DNA of 9,062 nucleotides from Acidimicrobiales bacterium (GCA_023261915.1 JALRFT010000055.1:1-9062), one strand, 5' to 3'. Counted from the stretch's first letter, positions 1 to 7,697 are shown. Notes: generated by a model not told the origin, from the sequence alone. Made by a program: numbers and translations.

Positions 1-988
1 CGATGGCCACGGAGATGATGACGAACATCAGCACCGCCAGCGTCTGATAGAGGCCTTCCATCACCGACGACACGACGGCGTCGGCGGCGTCACGGTTCAC
101 CGGCACTCGCACGTCCTGGGTGAGTCGGGAGTCGACCAAAAGCGCCAACTGGCGGACGAGCGCCACCGCGACGGCAAAGGCCCCAAGAAGCTGCACGCCG
201 GCACGGCGTCGCGGCCGGGCGAGCGCCACCGCCGCCGCGGTACACACGACAAAGGCAAGGATCAGCGCCACCACGCTCACTCGGGTGATCTCAACGATGT
301 TGCGGACGGTAGTGAGAGTGCCGTCACCGTTGATCACGAGAACACCGAAGTTCTCCGGCAGGGTGATACCGGTGGCCTTCTCGAGGGCGGCGACGGCGTC
401 GGCCGGCGGATCACTCGCCAAGCTCTCCAGCGTGCCCGTCACCCGTGACACCAACTCGGGCGAAGCGCCCGTCAGCGACTCGAATACTTGCCCAATGACC
501 GGAATGAGATTGACCACGACCTGACCTTCGTCATTGGTCGAGACATTGGGGGTATCCCCACTCGTTACGAGGATGAAGGCCTGGTGAGCTTCGGAGATGA
601 CCCGCTGCCACAGCGCCTGAAACGCGTCCGAGGCAAGGATGTTGCGCACCTCTTTACTCACGAATTCGTCCACTGCCGCCGTCAATGGTTTGGCCAGCAG
701 GTTCGCCGGCGGCGGCAGTGACTCCTTGAGATATCCCTCAACGTCAATCAACTGCAGGACCTCGCTGGTCAACCAATCAGCTAGTGCTGTCTGCACCGCC
801 GGGTCGGCAGCGAGTGGCCCGACGCGCTCGACGAAGACATCGTTGTCAAAGGCGGTGCGTGACGCCCAGTAGCCGACTGAGCCAAGGGCCAAAAAGAGGA
901 CGGCCAGCACACTGAGAACCGTGACCCCGATTCGCCTCCTCCGACCGTTTGTCGGCGGGACTGAAGCGTTCGGCAGGGTGTCGGCCAT
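1..988 (-). CDS. Multi-span membrane protein of unknown function, 3' end cut off by window edge
   Basis: This reading frame stays open from an ATG at 988 to the left edge, giving 329 visible residues. A basic N-terminus (NGRRRR, about 14-19) precedes a hydrophobic segment at about 20-42. A hydrophilic region of about 190 residues follows, then hydrophobic segments at about 236-256 and 264-284, and another from about 314 that runs into the edge. The basic N-terminus suggests that the large loop (45-235) is outside the cell. The stretch FVERVGPLAADPAVQTALA (52-70) resembles a recurring element in uncharacterised actinobacterial membrane proteins, recognised from memory; I know no function. The gene follows thrE after 50 bases and may be cotranscribed with it. 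A TACGCT hexamer six bases before the ATG, with no Shine-Dalgarno, also allows its own leaderless transcript. Coding is confident; function is unknown. Confidence 0.8.
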   Translation of the reverse strand, partial: MADTLPNASVPPTNGRRRRIGVTVLSVLAVLFLALGSVGYWASRTAFDNDVFVERVGPLAADPAVQTALADWLTSEVLQLIDVEGYLKESLPPPANLLAKPLTAAVDEFVSKEVRNILASDAFQALWQRVISEAHQAFILVTSGDTPNVSTNDEGQVVVNLIPVIGQVFESLTGASPELVSRVTGTLESLASDPPADAVAALEKATGITLPENFGVLVINGDGTLTTVRNIVEITRVSVVALILAFVVCTAAAVALARPRRRAGVQLLGAFAVAVALVRQLALLVDSRLTQDVRVPVNRDAADAVVSSVMEGLYQTLAVLMFVIISVAI

Positions 989-994
989 GGCCGG

Positions 995-1000
995 AGCGTA
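995..1000 (-). promoter_or_regulatory. Possible -10 element (TACGCT) of the membrane-protein gene
   Basis: On the minus strand TACGCT lies six bases before the ATG at 988, the same spacing seen at the other promoter candidates in this window. It fits the actinobacterial TANNNT -10 pattern, and transcription would begin at or next to the ATG. No -35 match is visible, and it differs from the TAGGNT form of the other four, so it is the weakest of the set. Confidence 0.35.
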
Positions 1001-1038
1001 CCGGGCAGCGCGAAACGCCGAGCGGATACCACCCCCAC

Positions 1039-2406
1039 TCAGGACGGTGGAACGCCTCGGGAACCCATCGTCAGCCGGGGTGGGGGCCCGAGGCGGGTGT
1101 GCCCACTGAGAGACGGGACAGCTCGGCCCACGGCGAGTCCCAGAGTGATGCCCGCCGCGATGGAGACCGAGATGAACACCGCCGAGATGAGTCCGTCTGC
1201 CCCGGCTTGGGTGTTACCCTCCGTCAGCTCAAGGATCGACTGGTAGAGGATGGTCCCAGGGGCGAGCACGAGCACGGCCACACCGGTGTAGAGGGCCGAG
1301 ACTGTGCCCTGCACCCGGGCGAGAAGACGCCCGGCGAAACCGAGGAGTAACGCCGCCACCCCGACCGCCACCTCCCGGCGCAGGTCGCCTGAGGGGGCAA
1401 TGACGTTGGCCACGAGCCACACCACCATCCCGAGCACGGTCACCGGGATCACCGCTCCGAGCGGAACCTGGCGACCAATCGCCAGAGCACCGACAGCGGC
1501 GCCGGCCCCCAGCACCGTGATGACTACACCCCACTGCCCGGTGGGCACGGTCGGGATGACCACCCCCAAGAACTCGGCGACCCGCAGACCAACGAGCACC
1601 CCGACGGCAACGGCAACCGCGAGGACGATGGCCTGCAGCCCTCTGGCCAACGCCGTGAGTGGGGCACCCGACAAGCCGTCGCGCACACTGGCGACGAGCA
1701 GTCGACCGGGAAGGAACTGGTAGAGACCACCAACGGCAGCAGCACCCGCAGGGAAGTCCACCCCGGCCCACAGCACCAGATCAGGGACGAGCACCACCAC
1801 GATCACCCCGGCGAGCACGCTGAAGATGTCAGGGATGCGGGCCTTTGAAACGAGGCTGACGAGCGGCAGGGCGATGGCCGTTGCGGTAACGCCGACGAGT
1901 GCCGACACCCAGTTCCCGCCGGAGAACACCACCCATCCCCCCACCGAGATCAGCCGCGCCAACACCCCCACCCACGCCCGATAGGGATCGGGCGCACTCG
2001 CCGCGTCCTCAAGCAGCTGATCGGCCTCGTCGGCACTCACCTCGCCCCGCTCGATCCGGCCGACCAGCCGCTCCACCATCGACAGGCGGTGGAGGTGGGA
2101 CTGATCGGTGCCGACGACGCGGACGATCGTGACCGGTTCATCACCAGGCGGCAGCCACGAGAGGGTTATGGCGTTGAGCACCACCCGAATACTGCAGTCG
2201 GTGACGCCGTAAGCCGTGAGGACACGACGCATGTTGTACTGACAGTCAGCCGACGTCTCGGTGTTGGCCACCATGACCTCACCGACCCGCAGCGCCAACC
2301 GCATCGCCGCCAGTGCCTGCGTGCGATCGGGGCCGGCCGACTGGTCCCACCGCCCGGCTCCGGCGTTGTGGCCCGAGCCGGGAACTGGCAGCGTCCCGTC
2401 CGTCAT
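1039..2406 (-). CDS. thrE: ThrE-family threonine/serine exporter
   Basis: This is a 455-residue inner-membrane protein of the ThrE family (DUF1212 plus DUF3815 halves), whose Corynebacterium member exports L-threonine and L-serine using the proton gradient. A soluble N-terminal part (about 30-140) precedes some ten hydrophobic segments between about 145 and 428. The segment LYQFLPGRLLVASVRDGLSG (228-247) matches the family's conserved 'PGR...DGL.G' loop. Length is close to the Corynebacterium protein (about 490). Its ATG overlaps the acylase stop codon as ATGA (2403-2406), which suggests translational coupling. A GGAAGG about 13 bases upstream is too far to be a convincing ribosome site. The tail after 430 is proline- and glycine-rich and not conserved in my memory of the family. 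The substrate is inferred from the family and could also be a related amino acid or a dicarboxylate, as for the split E. coli homologue YjjPB. Confidence 0.85.
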   Translation of the reverse strand: MTDGTLPVPGSGHNAGAGRWDQSAGPDRTQALAAMRLALRVGEVMVANTETSADCQYNMRRVLTAYGVTDCSIRVVLNAITLSWLPPGDEPVTIVRVVGTDQSHLHRLSMVERLVGRIERGEVSADEADQLLEDAASAPDPYRAWVGVLARLISVGGWVVFSGGNWVSALVGVTATAIALPLVSLVSKARIPDIFSVLAGVIVVVLVPDLVLWAGVDFPAGAAAVGGLYQFLPGRLLVASVRDGLSGAPLTALARGLQAIVLAVAVAVGVLVGLRVAEFLGVVIPTVPTGQWGVVITVLGAGAAVGALAIGRQVPLGAVIPVTVLGMVVWLVANVIAPSGDLRREVAVGVAALLLGFAGRLLARVQGTVSALYTGVAVLVLAPGTILYQSILELTEGNTQAGADGLISAVFISVSIAAGITLGLAVGRAVPSLSGHTRLGPPPRLTMGSRGVPPS

Positions 2407-4736
2407 TGCCCGGCACCGACCTTCCGATACTCAATGGTGGACGCCTCAATGTCGGCGTCGGTGAACGCAAGCGCCCGCAACCGGCGAGCCGCGAAGTCCT
2501 CCACCTGGTCGTCGTGATGGCCGCTGGCGGGGAGATCGGACTGGCCGTAGACGAGCAGGCCCCGGGCCGACGGGGGCCGCCCGTGCGCCAGTTCCACAGC
2601 CATGACCCAACTGACCCCATAGGTGCACGGATAGCCACCTTGGCTCAGACCGGTGCGGGCGAACCGTGAAACCACGGGTTCGGGCTGGGCGGGAGTCGGA
2701 TCAAGGTCGTTCCGAGAAAGATCGACGACCGGCGTGCTGATGTCGGTGACCCCGTCCACCGAACCACCTCCGGAAATCTCCAGTCGGCGCTCCCCGCGCT
2801 GCACCCACTGCACGTCCCCGAGCCGGGCATCGGGCGCCACCCCGGCCTGCTGGAGGGCAGCGAGGGCGTCGGCGACGGCAACCACGACTGGGTCCTCTCC
2901 TGATGCCGGGCGGGCGGTAAGTCCCCGTGGTGTCGTGACTGGGCGATCGGGCTCGAACGGCTCAGCCCACAGAGGCCCGATGTCCTTGTGCGCCTCATCG
3001 GCGAACCCGGCCATGAACTCGCGCCACATAACGGCGCCACGCGCATCGACGTTGTAGGTGCAGTCCCACGCCGCGAGAATCTCGGCAACATCTGCCATGA
3101 CCGTGTCGCCGGTGGCCCGGAGACGCTCAACGACCCCGTCGCGTAGTTCGAGTGCCGTGAGAGAGTGCCCGGACAGCACCATGGTTGTCAGGTCGTCGAG
3201 TCCGAACGTTGCGTCGGGTCCACTGCCCGCCACCGGGCCCTCGCCGGCAAGCAGGCGCAGGTTCATTCTTGTGCGGGCCGACACCGGCCGGCGGTACAGC
3301 CCACACAGCGGCGAGCGCTCGACCATCTCAGCCGAAGGGTTCACCAACCAGTAGGGGTCGTTGGCGTTCATCACCCAGTCGTCACGTTCGATCTGGGGCA
3401 GGTCATCAAATCCGAGGAGTGACTCACCGTCACCGGCGACTGAGGCGATCCAGTCGTTGTCCGGTTCAGACCCGTCGAGCACCGCAATGCGCAGGTTGTG
3501 CATGAGTGCAGCAATGGGATCGGTCGTGAGGCTGTTGATGAAGCGCTGCTCGGCCGGAGTTGAAAGCGCCGGTGTGGCGCTTGAATCGATGTACCAGGTT
3601 CGGCCTGAGGCGTCGGCGGCGAGGGTGTTCACCCACGGCAACCCGCCGTGTTGACGGAACGCCTCTTTCAACTCATCGATGTCGGTTGCAGTGTCGAGCG
3701 CCAGGACCTGTTCCATGAAGCGAGCGTTGGCGATATTGGCATCGCGGTAGGAAAAGCCAGTGGTCGCCGACCATCCCACGAAGGGCACGTTCACCATCGG
3801 GCCGTGATGCGTTGACCACAGCGTCCGGGTCTCGGGGGTCAGCGAGCCGTCAGTTCCCCGGACGGTGACCGAGTGTTCCTGGGACGTCATCGGCAGGTAC
3901 GTGTCCCCGAAGCGATAGGAGCATGGGTCCTCCGGGTGGAGTTCGAGGCGGTAGGCAGTGAAACGGTGCCCGCGGGAGAACGTATGGGTGAACCCGAGCG
4001 TCGGGTTGAAACCGATCTGCACCCCGGGACTCCCTACGAGCGCCGCACCGTAGACATCTATCTCGCCGGGGATGCGCAGGTGGCACTCCCACAACTTCCC
4101 TTCGCCGTACCAAGGGAAGTGGGGATTGGCCATCACCATGCCCGAACCACCCGTGACCTCGGCACCGAGCGCCCAGCCGTTGGAACCCAGGTGGGCCTCA
4201 CCGACGACCGTCCCGTCGGCAGGTGGGTCGGGAGGCATGGCCGGTCCCGACGGACTGTCAGGGGCGGTGGCTGAACCGAGGTACTCGACCAGATTGCGTC
4301 CCGATGCCATGAGACAGAGATCAACGTAGAGCCGGTAGAGGTCGTCGGCGGAGATCGGGCGGACCCACTCGGCGCCCGCGCACCATGGGGGAAGGTGTGC
4401 CGTACCGAACTCCGCCAAGGCGGCGTTATAGCCCGCGGCGTAGCCCGCCACCATGGACCGAACCCGGTCGGACTGCACCGCGGCCATCGCCGTGGCCCGG
4501 CGGCCGATGTCGAGCACGCTGTACCCGAGGTCGGTGTGGAGGTGACGGTCCTGGGGACCACGTCCGAAAAAGAGCGAGCGCTCGGCCCGGACCTTGAGGA
4601 CGTGATCGGCGATGGTTGGCAGCCGATCACGGGCGCAGGCATACCCCTGACCGAATCCGAGACCGCCCCAGTCCGCCGCCGTGATGTGGGGCACCCCATG
4701 GGTGGTCCAGCGGATCTCGGCGTCGTAACCCGTCAT
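2403..4736 (-). CDS. Penicillin/acyl-homoserine-lactone acylase family N-terminal-nucleophile hydrolase
   Basis: This 777-residue amidase is expected to cleave the amide of an N-acyl compound after cutting itself into alpha and beta chains. The N-terminus has the family pattern (HGVPHITA 13-20, GQGYACARDRL 29-39). The predicted self-cleavage point is LG|SNGWALG, which makes Ser185 the nucleophile of a beta chain of about 593 residues. NPHFPW (204-209) supplies the conserved His206, and NANDPYW (457-463) the oxyanion-type Asn. YGQSDLPASGHHDDQ (730-744) is the usual C-terminal block. The motif around the Ser and 'NPHFPW' most resembles aculeacin A acylase and PvdQ rather than penicillin G acylase. 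I start at 4736 because a GGAGGG site lies eight bases upstream and the family pattern begins within ten residues. No signal peptide is visible, although relatives are exported. It lies four bases after a thioesterase gene and overlaps thrE. The substrate is unknown. Confidence 0.9.
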   Translation of the reverse strand: MTGYDAEIRWTTHGVPHITAADWGGLGFGQGYACARDRLPTIADHVLKVRAERSLFFGRGPQDRHLHTDLGYSVLDIGRRATAMAAVQSDRVRSMVAGYAAGYNAALAEFGTAHLPPWCAGAEWVRPISADDLYRLYVDLCLMASGRNLVEYLGSATAPDSPSGPAMPPDPPADGTVVGEAHLGSNGWALGAEVTGGSGMVMANPHFPWYGEGKLWECHLRIPGEIDVYGAALVGSPGVQIGFNPTLGFTHTFSRGHRFTAYRLELHPEDPCSYRFGDTYLPMTSQEHSVTVRGTDGSLTPETRTLWSTHHGPMVNVPFVGWSATTGFSYRDANIANARFMEQVLALDTATDIDELKEAFRQHGGLPWVNTLAADASGRTWYIDSSATPALSTPAEQRFINSLTTDPIAALMHNLRIAVLDGSEPDNDWIASVAGDGESLLGFDDLPQIERDDWVMNANDPYWLVNPSAEMVERSPLCGLYRRPVSARTRMNLRLLAGEGPVAGSGPDATFGLDDLTTMVLSGHSLTALELRDGVVERLRATGDTVMADVAEILAAWDCTYNVDARGAVMWREFMAGFADEAHKDIGPLWAEPFEPDRPVTTPRGLTARPASGEDPVVVAVADALAALQQAGVAPDARLGDVQWVQRGERRLEISGGGSVDGVTDISTPVVDLSRNDLDPTPAQPEPVVSRFARTGLSQGGYPCTYGVSWVMAVELAHGRPPSARGLLVYGQSDLPASGHHDDQVEDFAARRLRALAFTDADIEASTIEYRKVGAGQ

Positions 4737-4740
4737 GGAA

Positions 4741-5577
4741 TCAACCCTCCGGCTGATCCCAGCCGGGTCGCTCGCGGACGAGCACCTCTTGGGCAATGGA
4801 AGCGACGTGAAGGCCCGAGGTCGTGAACACGTGTCCAAAGGCGAGACCACGCCCCCCATGCCACCCTTGCGCGAAGAGGTCGAACAGCAGCCACTCCCCC
4901 ACTGGCGGTGGCCGGTGGAACCAGGTGGCATGGTCGAGACTGGCGCCCATCAGGATGTCGGGGTGCGGAGGTGGTGCCGGCGGAATGGGGTGGACGGTCC
5001 GAGCTGCCGACATGGGCACATCATCGGAAACGAAGGCGAGGGCACACGCTCCGAACACCGCCTCGTTCATGGCCGGTCCCGCCACCTTCTGCCAGACGGC
5101 GAAACGTCCCCCGTCCCGATCAAGGAGGGCGATACGACGTTCGTGGAGCGGACTCCACGAGATCGACTCACAGCGCTCGGGATCGGGCACGTCCGGTGGT
5201 GTCCACACCTGCACGTCGGCCCGGTCCTCCGGCAACTGAAACGAGGCATCCAGATTGAAGATGGCCCCGGCGCTCTGCCGGGCGACCACCCGACGCGTGA
5301 CGAAGGATTTGCCATTGCGGATGCGATCCACCTCAAAACGGATCGGCTCGGCCAACTCTCCCCCGCGGATGAAGTACGCCCGCACCGAGTGCACCACGTA
5401 GCGGTCGTCAACAGTCAGTGAGGCGGCCCGCAGACCTTGGGCGAACACCTGACCGCCGAAGACACGGCCCCACGGCGTATCAAGGTTTGCAGCAATGAAG
5501 GTGTCGGGCCCGTGCGGCTCGAGCATCAGCAGATCGGCGAGCGACTGCGGCTGGGCCGGGAACGGGATCGAACTCAC
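4741..5577 (-). CDS. TesB-type acyl-CoA thioesterase (first paralogue, operon leader)
   Basis: This 278-residue protein is a double-hotdog acyl-CoA thioesterase II, expected to hydrolyse acyl-CoA to free fatty acid and CoA in the cytoplasm. The first hotdog carries GRVFGGQVFAQGLRAA (37-52), VHSVRAYFI (62-70) and NGKSFVTRRVVARQ (88-101). The second carries SLDHATWFHRP (213-223) and QEVLVR (263-268). Asp215 and Gln263 correspond to two of the three catalytic residues of E. coli TesB. The region that should hold the catalytic Thr reads AQGWHGGRGL (236-245), with no Thr or Ser. The length is normal for the family (about 285). The start is a GTG at 5577 with no Shine-Dalgarno but with TAGGAT six bases upstream. 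It leads the acylase-thrE operon and is divergent from a second TesB. Whether it acts in fatty-acid oxidation or serves the acylase cannot be told from sequence. Confidence 0.88.
   Translation of the reverse strand: MSSIPFPAQPQSLADLLMLEPHGPDTFIAANLDTPWGRVFGGQVFAQGLRAASLTVDDRYVVHSVRAYFIRGGELAEPIRFEVDRIRNGKSFVTRRVVARQSAGAIFNLDASFQLPEDRADVQVWTPPDVPDPERCESISWSPLHERRIALLDRDGGRFAVWQKVAGPAMNEAVFGACALAFVSDDVPMSAARTVHPIPPAPPPHPDILMGASLDHATWFHRPPPVGEWLLFDLFAQGWHGGRGLAFGHVFTTSGLHVASIAQEVLVRERPGWDQPEG
4745..4750 (-). promoter_or_regulatory. Shine-Dalgarno site (GGAGGG) that fixes the acylase start
   Basis: On the minus strand GGAGGG sits eight bases before the ATG at 4736, inside the last codons of the upstream thioesterase gene. 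It supports this ATG over in-frame starts up to 4931, which would lie within the thioesterase gene and add 65 residues with no family similarity. Confidence 0.8.
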
Positions 5578-5583
5578 GCCCGG

Positions 5584-5589
5584 ATCCTA
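5584..5589 (-). promoter_or_regulatory. Predicted leaderless -10 element (TAGGAT) of the thioesterase-acylase-thrE operon
   Basis: TAGGAT on the minus strand is followed by six bases and then the GTG at 5577, so transcription would begin at the start codon. A TTGCCG at 5616-5611 resembles a -35 box but lies 21 bases away, too far for a normal spacer. Confidence 0.5.
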
Positions 5590-5644
5590 CGGCGCATCGC
5601 CCATGGACGGCGGCAACCCGTCGGGCCGGCGACGACGATGCCTC

Positions 5645-5650
5645 TAGGGT
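5645..5650 (+). promoter_or_regulatory. Predicted leaderless -10 element (TAGGGT) of the second TesB gene
   Basis: TAGGGT is followed by exactly six bases and then the GTG at 5657. There is no ribosome site between them, so a leaderless transcript is the natural reading. No -35 hexamer is recognisable. The two divergent -10 candidates in this gap are 55 bases apart, so both promoters could be used, though their upstream regions meet. Confidence 0.5.
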
Positions 5651-5656
5651 GAATGG

Positions 5657-6457
5657 GTGCCTCCCGCCGACGACCTCGCACAACTACTCACACTCGACCC
5701 CATCAAGCCGGATGCCTGGGTTGGAACCGGGCCCGACCTTGGATGGGGTCGCATCTACGGTGGGCTCATCGTCGCTCAGGCACTTCGGGCTGCCACCCTG
5801 ACGGTTCCCCTCGATCGACCGGTCCACTCGCTGCACGCCTATTTCATCCGCGCTGGTGACGAGCACCAGAACGTGCTGTTCGAGGTCGAACGCCTGCGCG
5901 ACGGTCGGTCGTTCAGTACCCGTCAGGTGATCGCCTACCAATCGTCGGGCGCCATCTTGAATCTGATTGCGTCGTTTCAGGATCACGAACCCGACAACCC
6001 CGATGTCGCCACCCGCGTACCACCCCCTGATCAGGTGAATCCTGACGAGATCGTGCCCCGGCCCACCCAACTACTCTTCGAACATCGTGTTGTCCGGCCT
6101 GCAACCGCCGCCGGTGGCGAAGCCCTCACCTGGCTGCGGGCACTGGGTGACCTCGGTGACGACCCGGCCGTTCACGCCTGTGCCGTCGCCTACCTCTCCG
6201 ACGAGGACCTTCTCGGTGTTGCGATCGCCGCCCACCCGCTCGCTGAGCAGTGGGAGCAGATGATGGCGGCGAGTCTGGACCACGCCGTGTGGTTCCATCG
6301 TCCGGCACGAGCCGACGACTGGCTGCTGTTCAGCGTGGAGCACCACGGCATGGCCAATGCGCGCGGCCTCGCTATTGCCCGGGTGTTCGACACTGACGGC
6401 AACCACGTCGCCACGGTCGCCCAAGAGGGCCTTGGCCGACGCCTCAAGAAGCGCTGA
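5657..6457 (+). CDS. TesB-type acyl-CoA thioesterase (second paralogue)
   Basis: This 266-residue double-hotdog acyl-CoA thioesterase is divergent from its paralogue at 4741-5577. Shared blocks include GRIYGGLIVAQALRAATLTV (31-50), VHSLHAYFIRAGD (56-68), RDGRSFSTRQV (81-91), SLDHAVWFHRP (206-216) and QEGLGRR (256-262). By hand, about 51 of 96 ungapped positions in the first hotdog are identical between the two. Asp208 and Gln256 match TesB catalytic residues, while the catalytic-Thr region reads EHHGMANARGL (228-238), lacking Thr and Ser. The start is the GTG at 5657; a nearby ATG at 5653 is in another frame. It ends eight bases before the stop of the convergent neuD-like gene. Its closeness to the first copy suggests an old duplication followed by inversion, or separate acquisition. 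Its acyl-chain preference is unknown. Confidence 0.88.
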   Translation: MPPADDLAQLLTLDPIKPDAWVGTGPDLGWGRIYGGLIVAQALRAATLTVPLDRPVHSLHAYFIRAGDEHQNVLFEVERLRDGRSFSTRQVIAYQSSGAILNLIASFQDHEPDNPDVATRVPPPDQVNPDEIVPRPTQLLFEHRVVRPATAAGGEALTWLRALGDLGDDPAVHACAVAYLSDEDLLGVAIAAHPLAEQWEQMMAASLDHAVWFHRPARADDWLLFSVEHHGMANARGLAIARVFDTDGNHVATVAQEGLGRRLKKR

Positions 6458-6465
6458 CGCTCCAC

Positions 6466-7077
6466 TCACCAGCGGGCGGGCGCCCCCTTGGCCGTCACCC
6501 CGGCCGGCACGTCCCCGACAACCACCGCACCAGCGGACACGACGGCGCCCTCGCCGATCGCACACCCCGGAACGACGACGGCACCAGCACCGATGAACAC
6601 CCCTTCGCCCGTGACGACTCCCCCCGAAAGCACGACCCGCGGAGCCAACGTCGTGAAGGACCCCAGCGCGACGTCGTGGGCGAGGACGGACCCCGCCCCC
6701 ACGTGGACATGTTGCGCGACGTTGACCCCCGTTGACACATGACACAAAGCGTGGATCACTGCGCCACTACCGAGCGTCACGTCATCAGCGAGAACTGCTG
6801 AGGGGTGCACGAGGGTCGTGAACCGCTGATGGCCGCCGTCGAGAGAGGTGACCCATCGGGCCCGCTCGGCCGGGAGACCGAAACCCACGACCAACGGATT
6901 GCTTTCACCAAGGATCGATGCGACGGGTCCAAGCCACGGCACCCCCAGCCGGACCAGGTACTCCCCGGTCGGCACATCATCCCCTGCCATTCCCGCAACT
7001 TCTCGACCACACGCGCGCGCCAGCGTTACGAGTTCACGGGCGTGTCCGCCGGTCCCGATGACGACGAGGGGGGCCAT
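6466..7077 (-). CDS. NeuD/PglD-like sugar O- or N-acyltransferase (left-handed beta-helix)
   Basis: This 203-residue protein resembles the NeuD/PglD/PerB group, which moves acetyl from acetyl-CoA to a sialic acid or a UDP-amino sugar. The N-terminal sugar-binding domain starts with VVIGTGGHARELVTLA (5-20). From about residue 90 a hexapeptide-repeat helix follows (HPSAVLADDVTLGSGAVI, 91-108), continuing to the closing block KGAPARW (197-203). AHDVALG (133-139) places a His at 134 where PglD has its catalytic base. The start at 7077 is chosen for its GAGGAGG site and because the GTGGHA motif begins eight residues in. It follows rdgB after two bases and must be cotranscribed with rph-rdgB. No glycosyltransferase or sugar-nucleotide gene lies nearby, so the substrate is open, and I give no symbol. 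Confidence 0.85.
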   Translation of the reverse strand: MAPLVVIGTGGHARELVTLARACGREVAGMAGDDVPTGEYLVRLGVPWLGPVASILGESNPLVVGFGLPAERARWVTSLDGGHQRFTTLVHPSAVLADDVTLGSGAVIHALCHVSTGVNVAQHVHVGAGSVLAHDVALGSFTTLAPRVVLSGGVVTGEGVFIGAGAVVVPGCAIGEGAVVSAGAVVVGDVPAGVTAKGAPARW

Positions 7078-7079
7078 AC

Positions 7080-7697
7080 CTACGCCTCCTCGACCGGTCC
7101 GAGAGCTGCGAGCTGGTCGGCGAGCTCCCGAAGGGCCCGACCCCGATGACTCAGGGAGTGCTTTTCCTCCGGCCACATCTCACCAAAGGTCCGCCCGTCA
7201 CCCTCATCGGGAATGAACACCGGGTCGTAGCCGAAGCCTCGGTCGCCCCGTGGAGTTGTGGCTATGGTGCCTTCGACGACGCCCCGACCGACGAGGCGGC
7301 GACCATCAGGCCAGCCGAGGATGACCACCGTGCGGAACCTCGCTCGTCGTTGCTCGGGAGCGTTCGCTCCGAGCTCACGCAGTTCCCCCAGCAGCTTGTT
7401 GTAGTTCTTCTCATCGTCCGCTTCCGGTCCGCCATAGCGAGCCGAGCGGACGCCGGGAGCGCCTCGGAGAGCGTCGACTTCAAGACCCGTGTCGTCGGCC
7501 AGAGCGGGCTCGCCCGATGCCGCCACGACGGCCGCCACCTTCAGTTCTGCATTTCCCTCGAGCGTCGAGGCGTCCTCCTCCACTTCGGCCAGATCGGCGG
7601 GCCGACCAAGCACGACCACCGTGGCGCCGAGAATCTCTCGGATCTCGTCCAGCTTGTGCGGGTTGGCAGTGGCGCTGACCACCCGATGAGACGCCAT
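7080..7697 (-). CDS. rdgB: RdgB/HAM1 non-canonical purine NTP pyrophosphatase (dITP/XTP)
   Basis: This 205-residue cytoplasmic enzyme converts dITP, ITP and XTP to monophosphates plus pyrophosphate, keeping deaminated purines out of DNA and RNA. Motifs in order are SATANPHKLDEI (8-19, nucleotide and phosphate contacts), ALADDTGLEVDAL (66-78, with Asp68/Asp69 as metal and base residues), APGVRSARYGG (80-90), GFGYDPVF (154-161) and HSLSHRGRAL (180-189). The length is typical (about 200). The ATG at 7697 is chosen because the family begins directly before the S/T-x-N motif; an upstream ATG at 7862 would lie inside rph. It follows rph after 13 bases, with no clear Shine-Dalgarno. The rph-rdgB pairing is common in Actinobacteria, including Mycobacterium tuberculosis, and supports both assignments. 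Confidence 0.95.
   Translation of the reverse strand: MASHRVVSATANPHKLDEIREILGATVVVLGRPADLAEVEEDASTLEGNAELKVAAVVAASGEPALADDTGLEVDALRGAPGVRSARYGGPEADDEKNYNKLLGELRELGANAPEQRRARFRTVVILGWPDGRRLVGRGVVEGTIATTPRGDRGFGYDPVFIPDEGDGRTFGEMWPEEKHSLSHRGRALRELADQLAALGPVEEA
7085..7091 (-). promoter_or_regulatory. Shine-Dalgarno site (GAGGAGG) of the neuD-like gene
   Basis: GAGGAGG on the minus strand lies seven bases before the ATG at 7077. It also encodes the end of RdgB (Val-Glu-Glu-Ala-stop), so translation of neuD probably depends on ribosomes finishing rdgB. It rules out a longer in-frame start at 7176. Confidence 0.8.

Noticed and set aside
2403..4931. A longer acylase of 842 residues starting at 4931
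   Set aside because: The extra 65 residues lie wholly inside the upstream thioesterase gene, show no family pattern or signal peptide, and the GGAGGG site supports the start at 4736.
4735..5421. A 228-residue frame on the plus strand opposite the first thioesterase
   Set aside because: It is antisense to a clear TesB gene, has no recognisable domain, and such frames are common opposite GC-rich genes.
5594..5641. GCATCG (5594-5599) and CGATGC (5636-5641) as an operator between the two thioesterase genes
   Set aside because: The arms are only six bases with a 36-base loop, within what chance gives in GC-rich DNA.
6466..7176. A longer NeuD-like protein starting at 7176
   Set aside because: The first 33 residues are a shadow of rdgB, and the Shine-Dalgarno fits the ATG at 7077.
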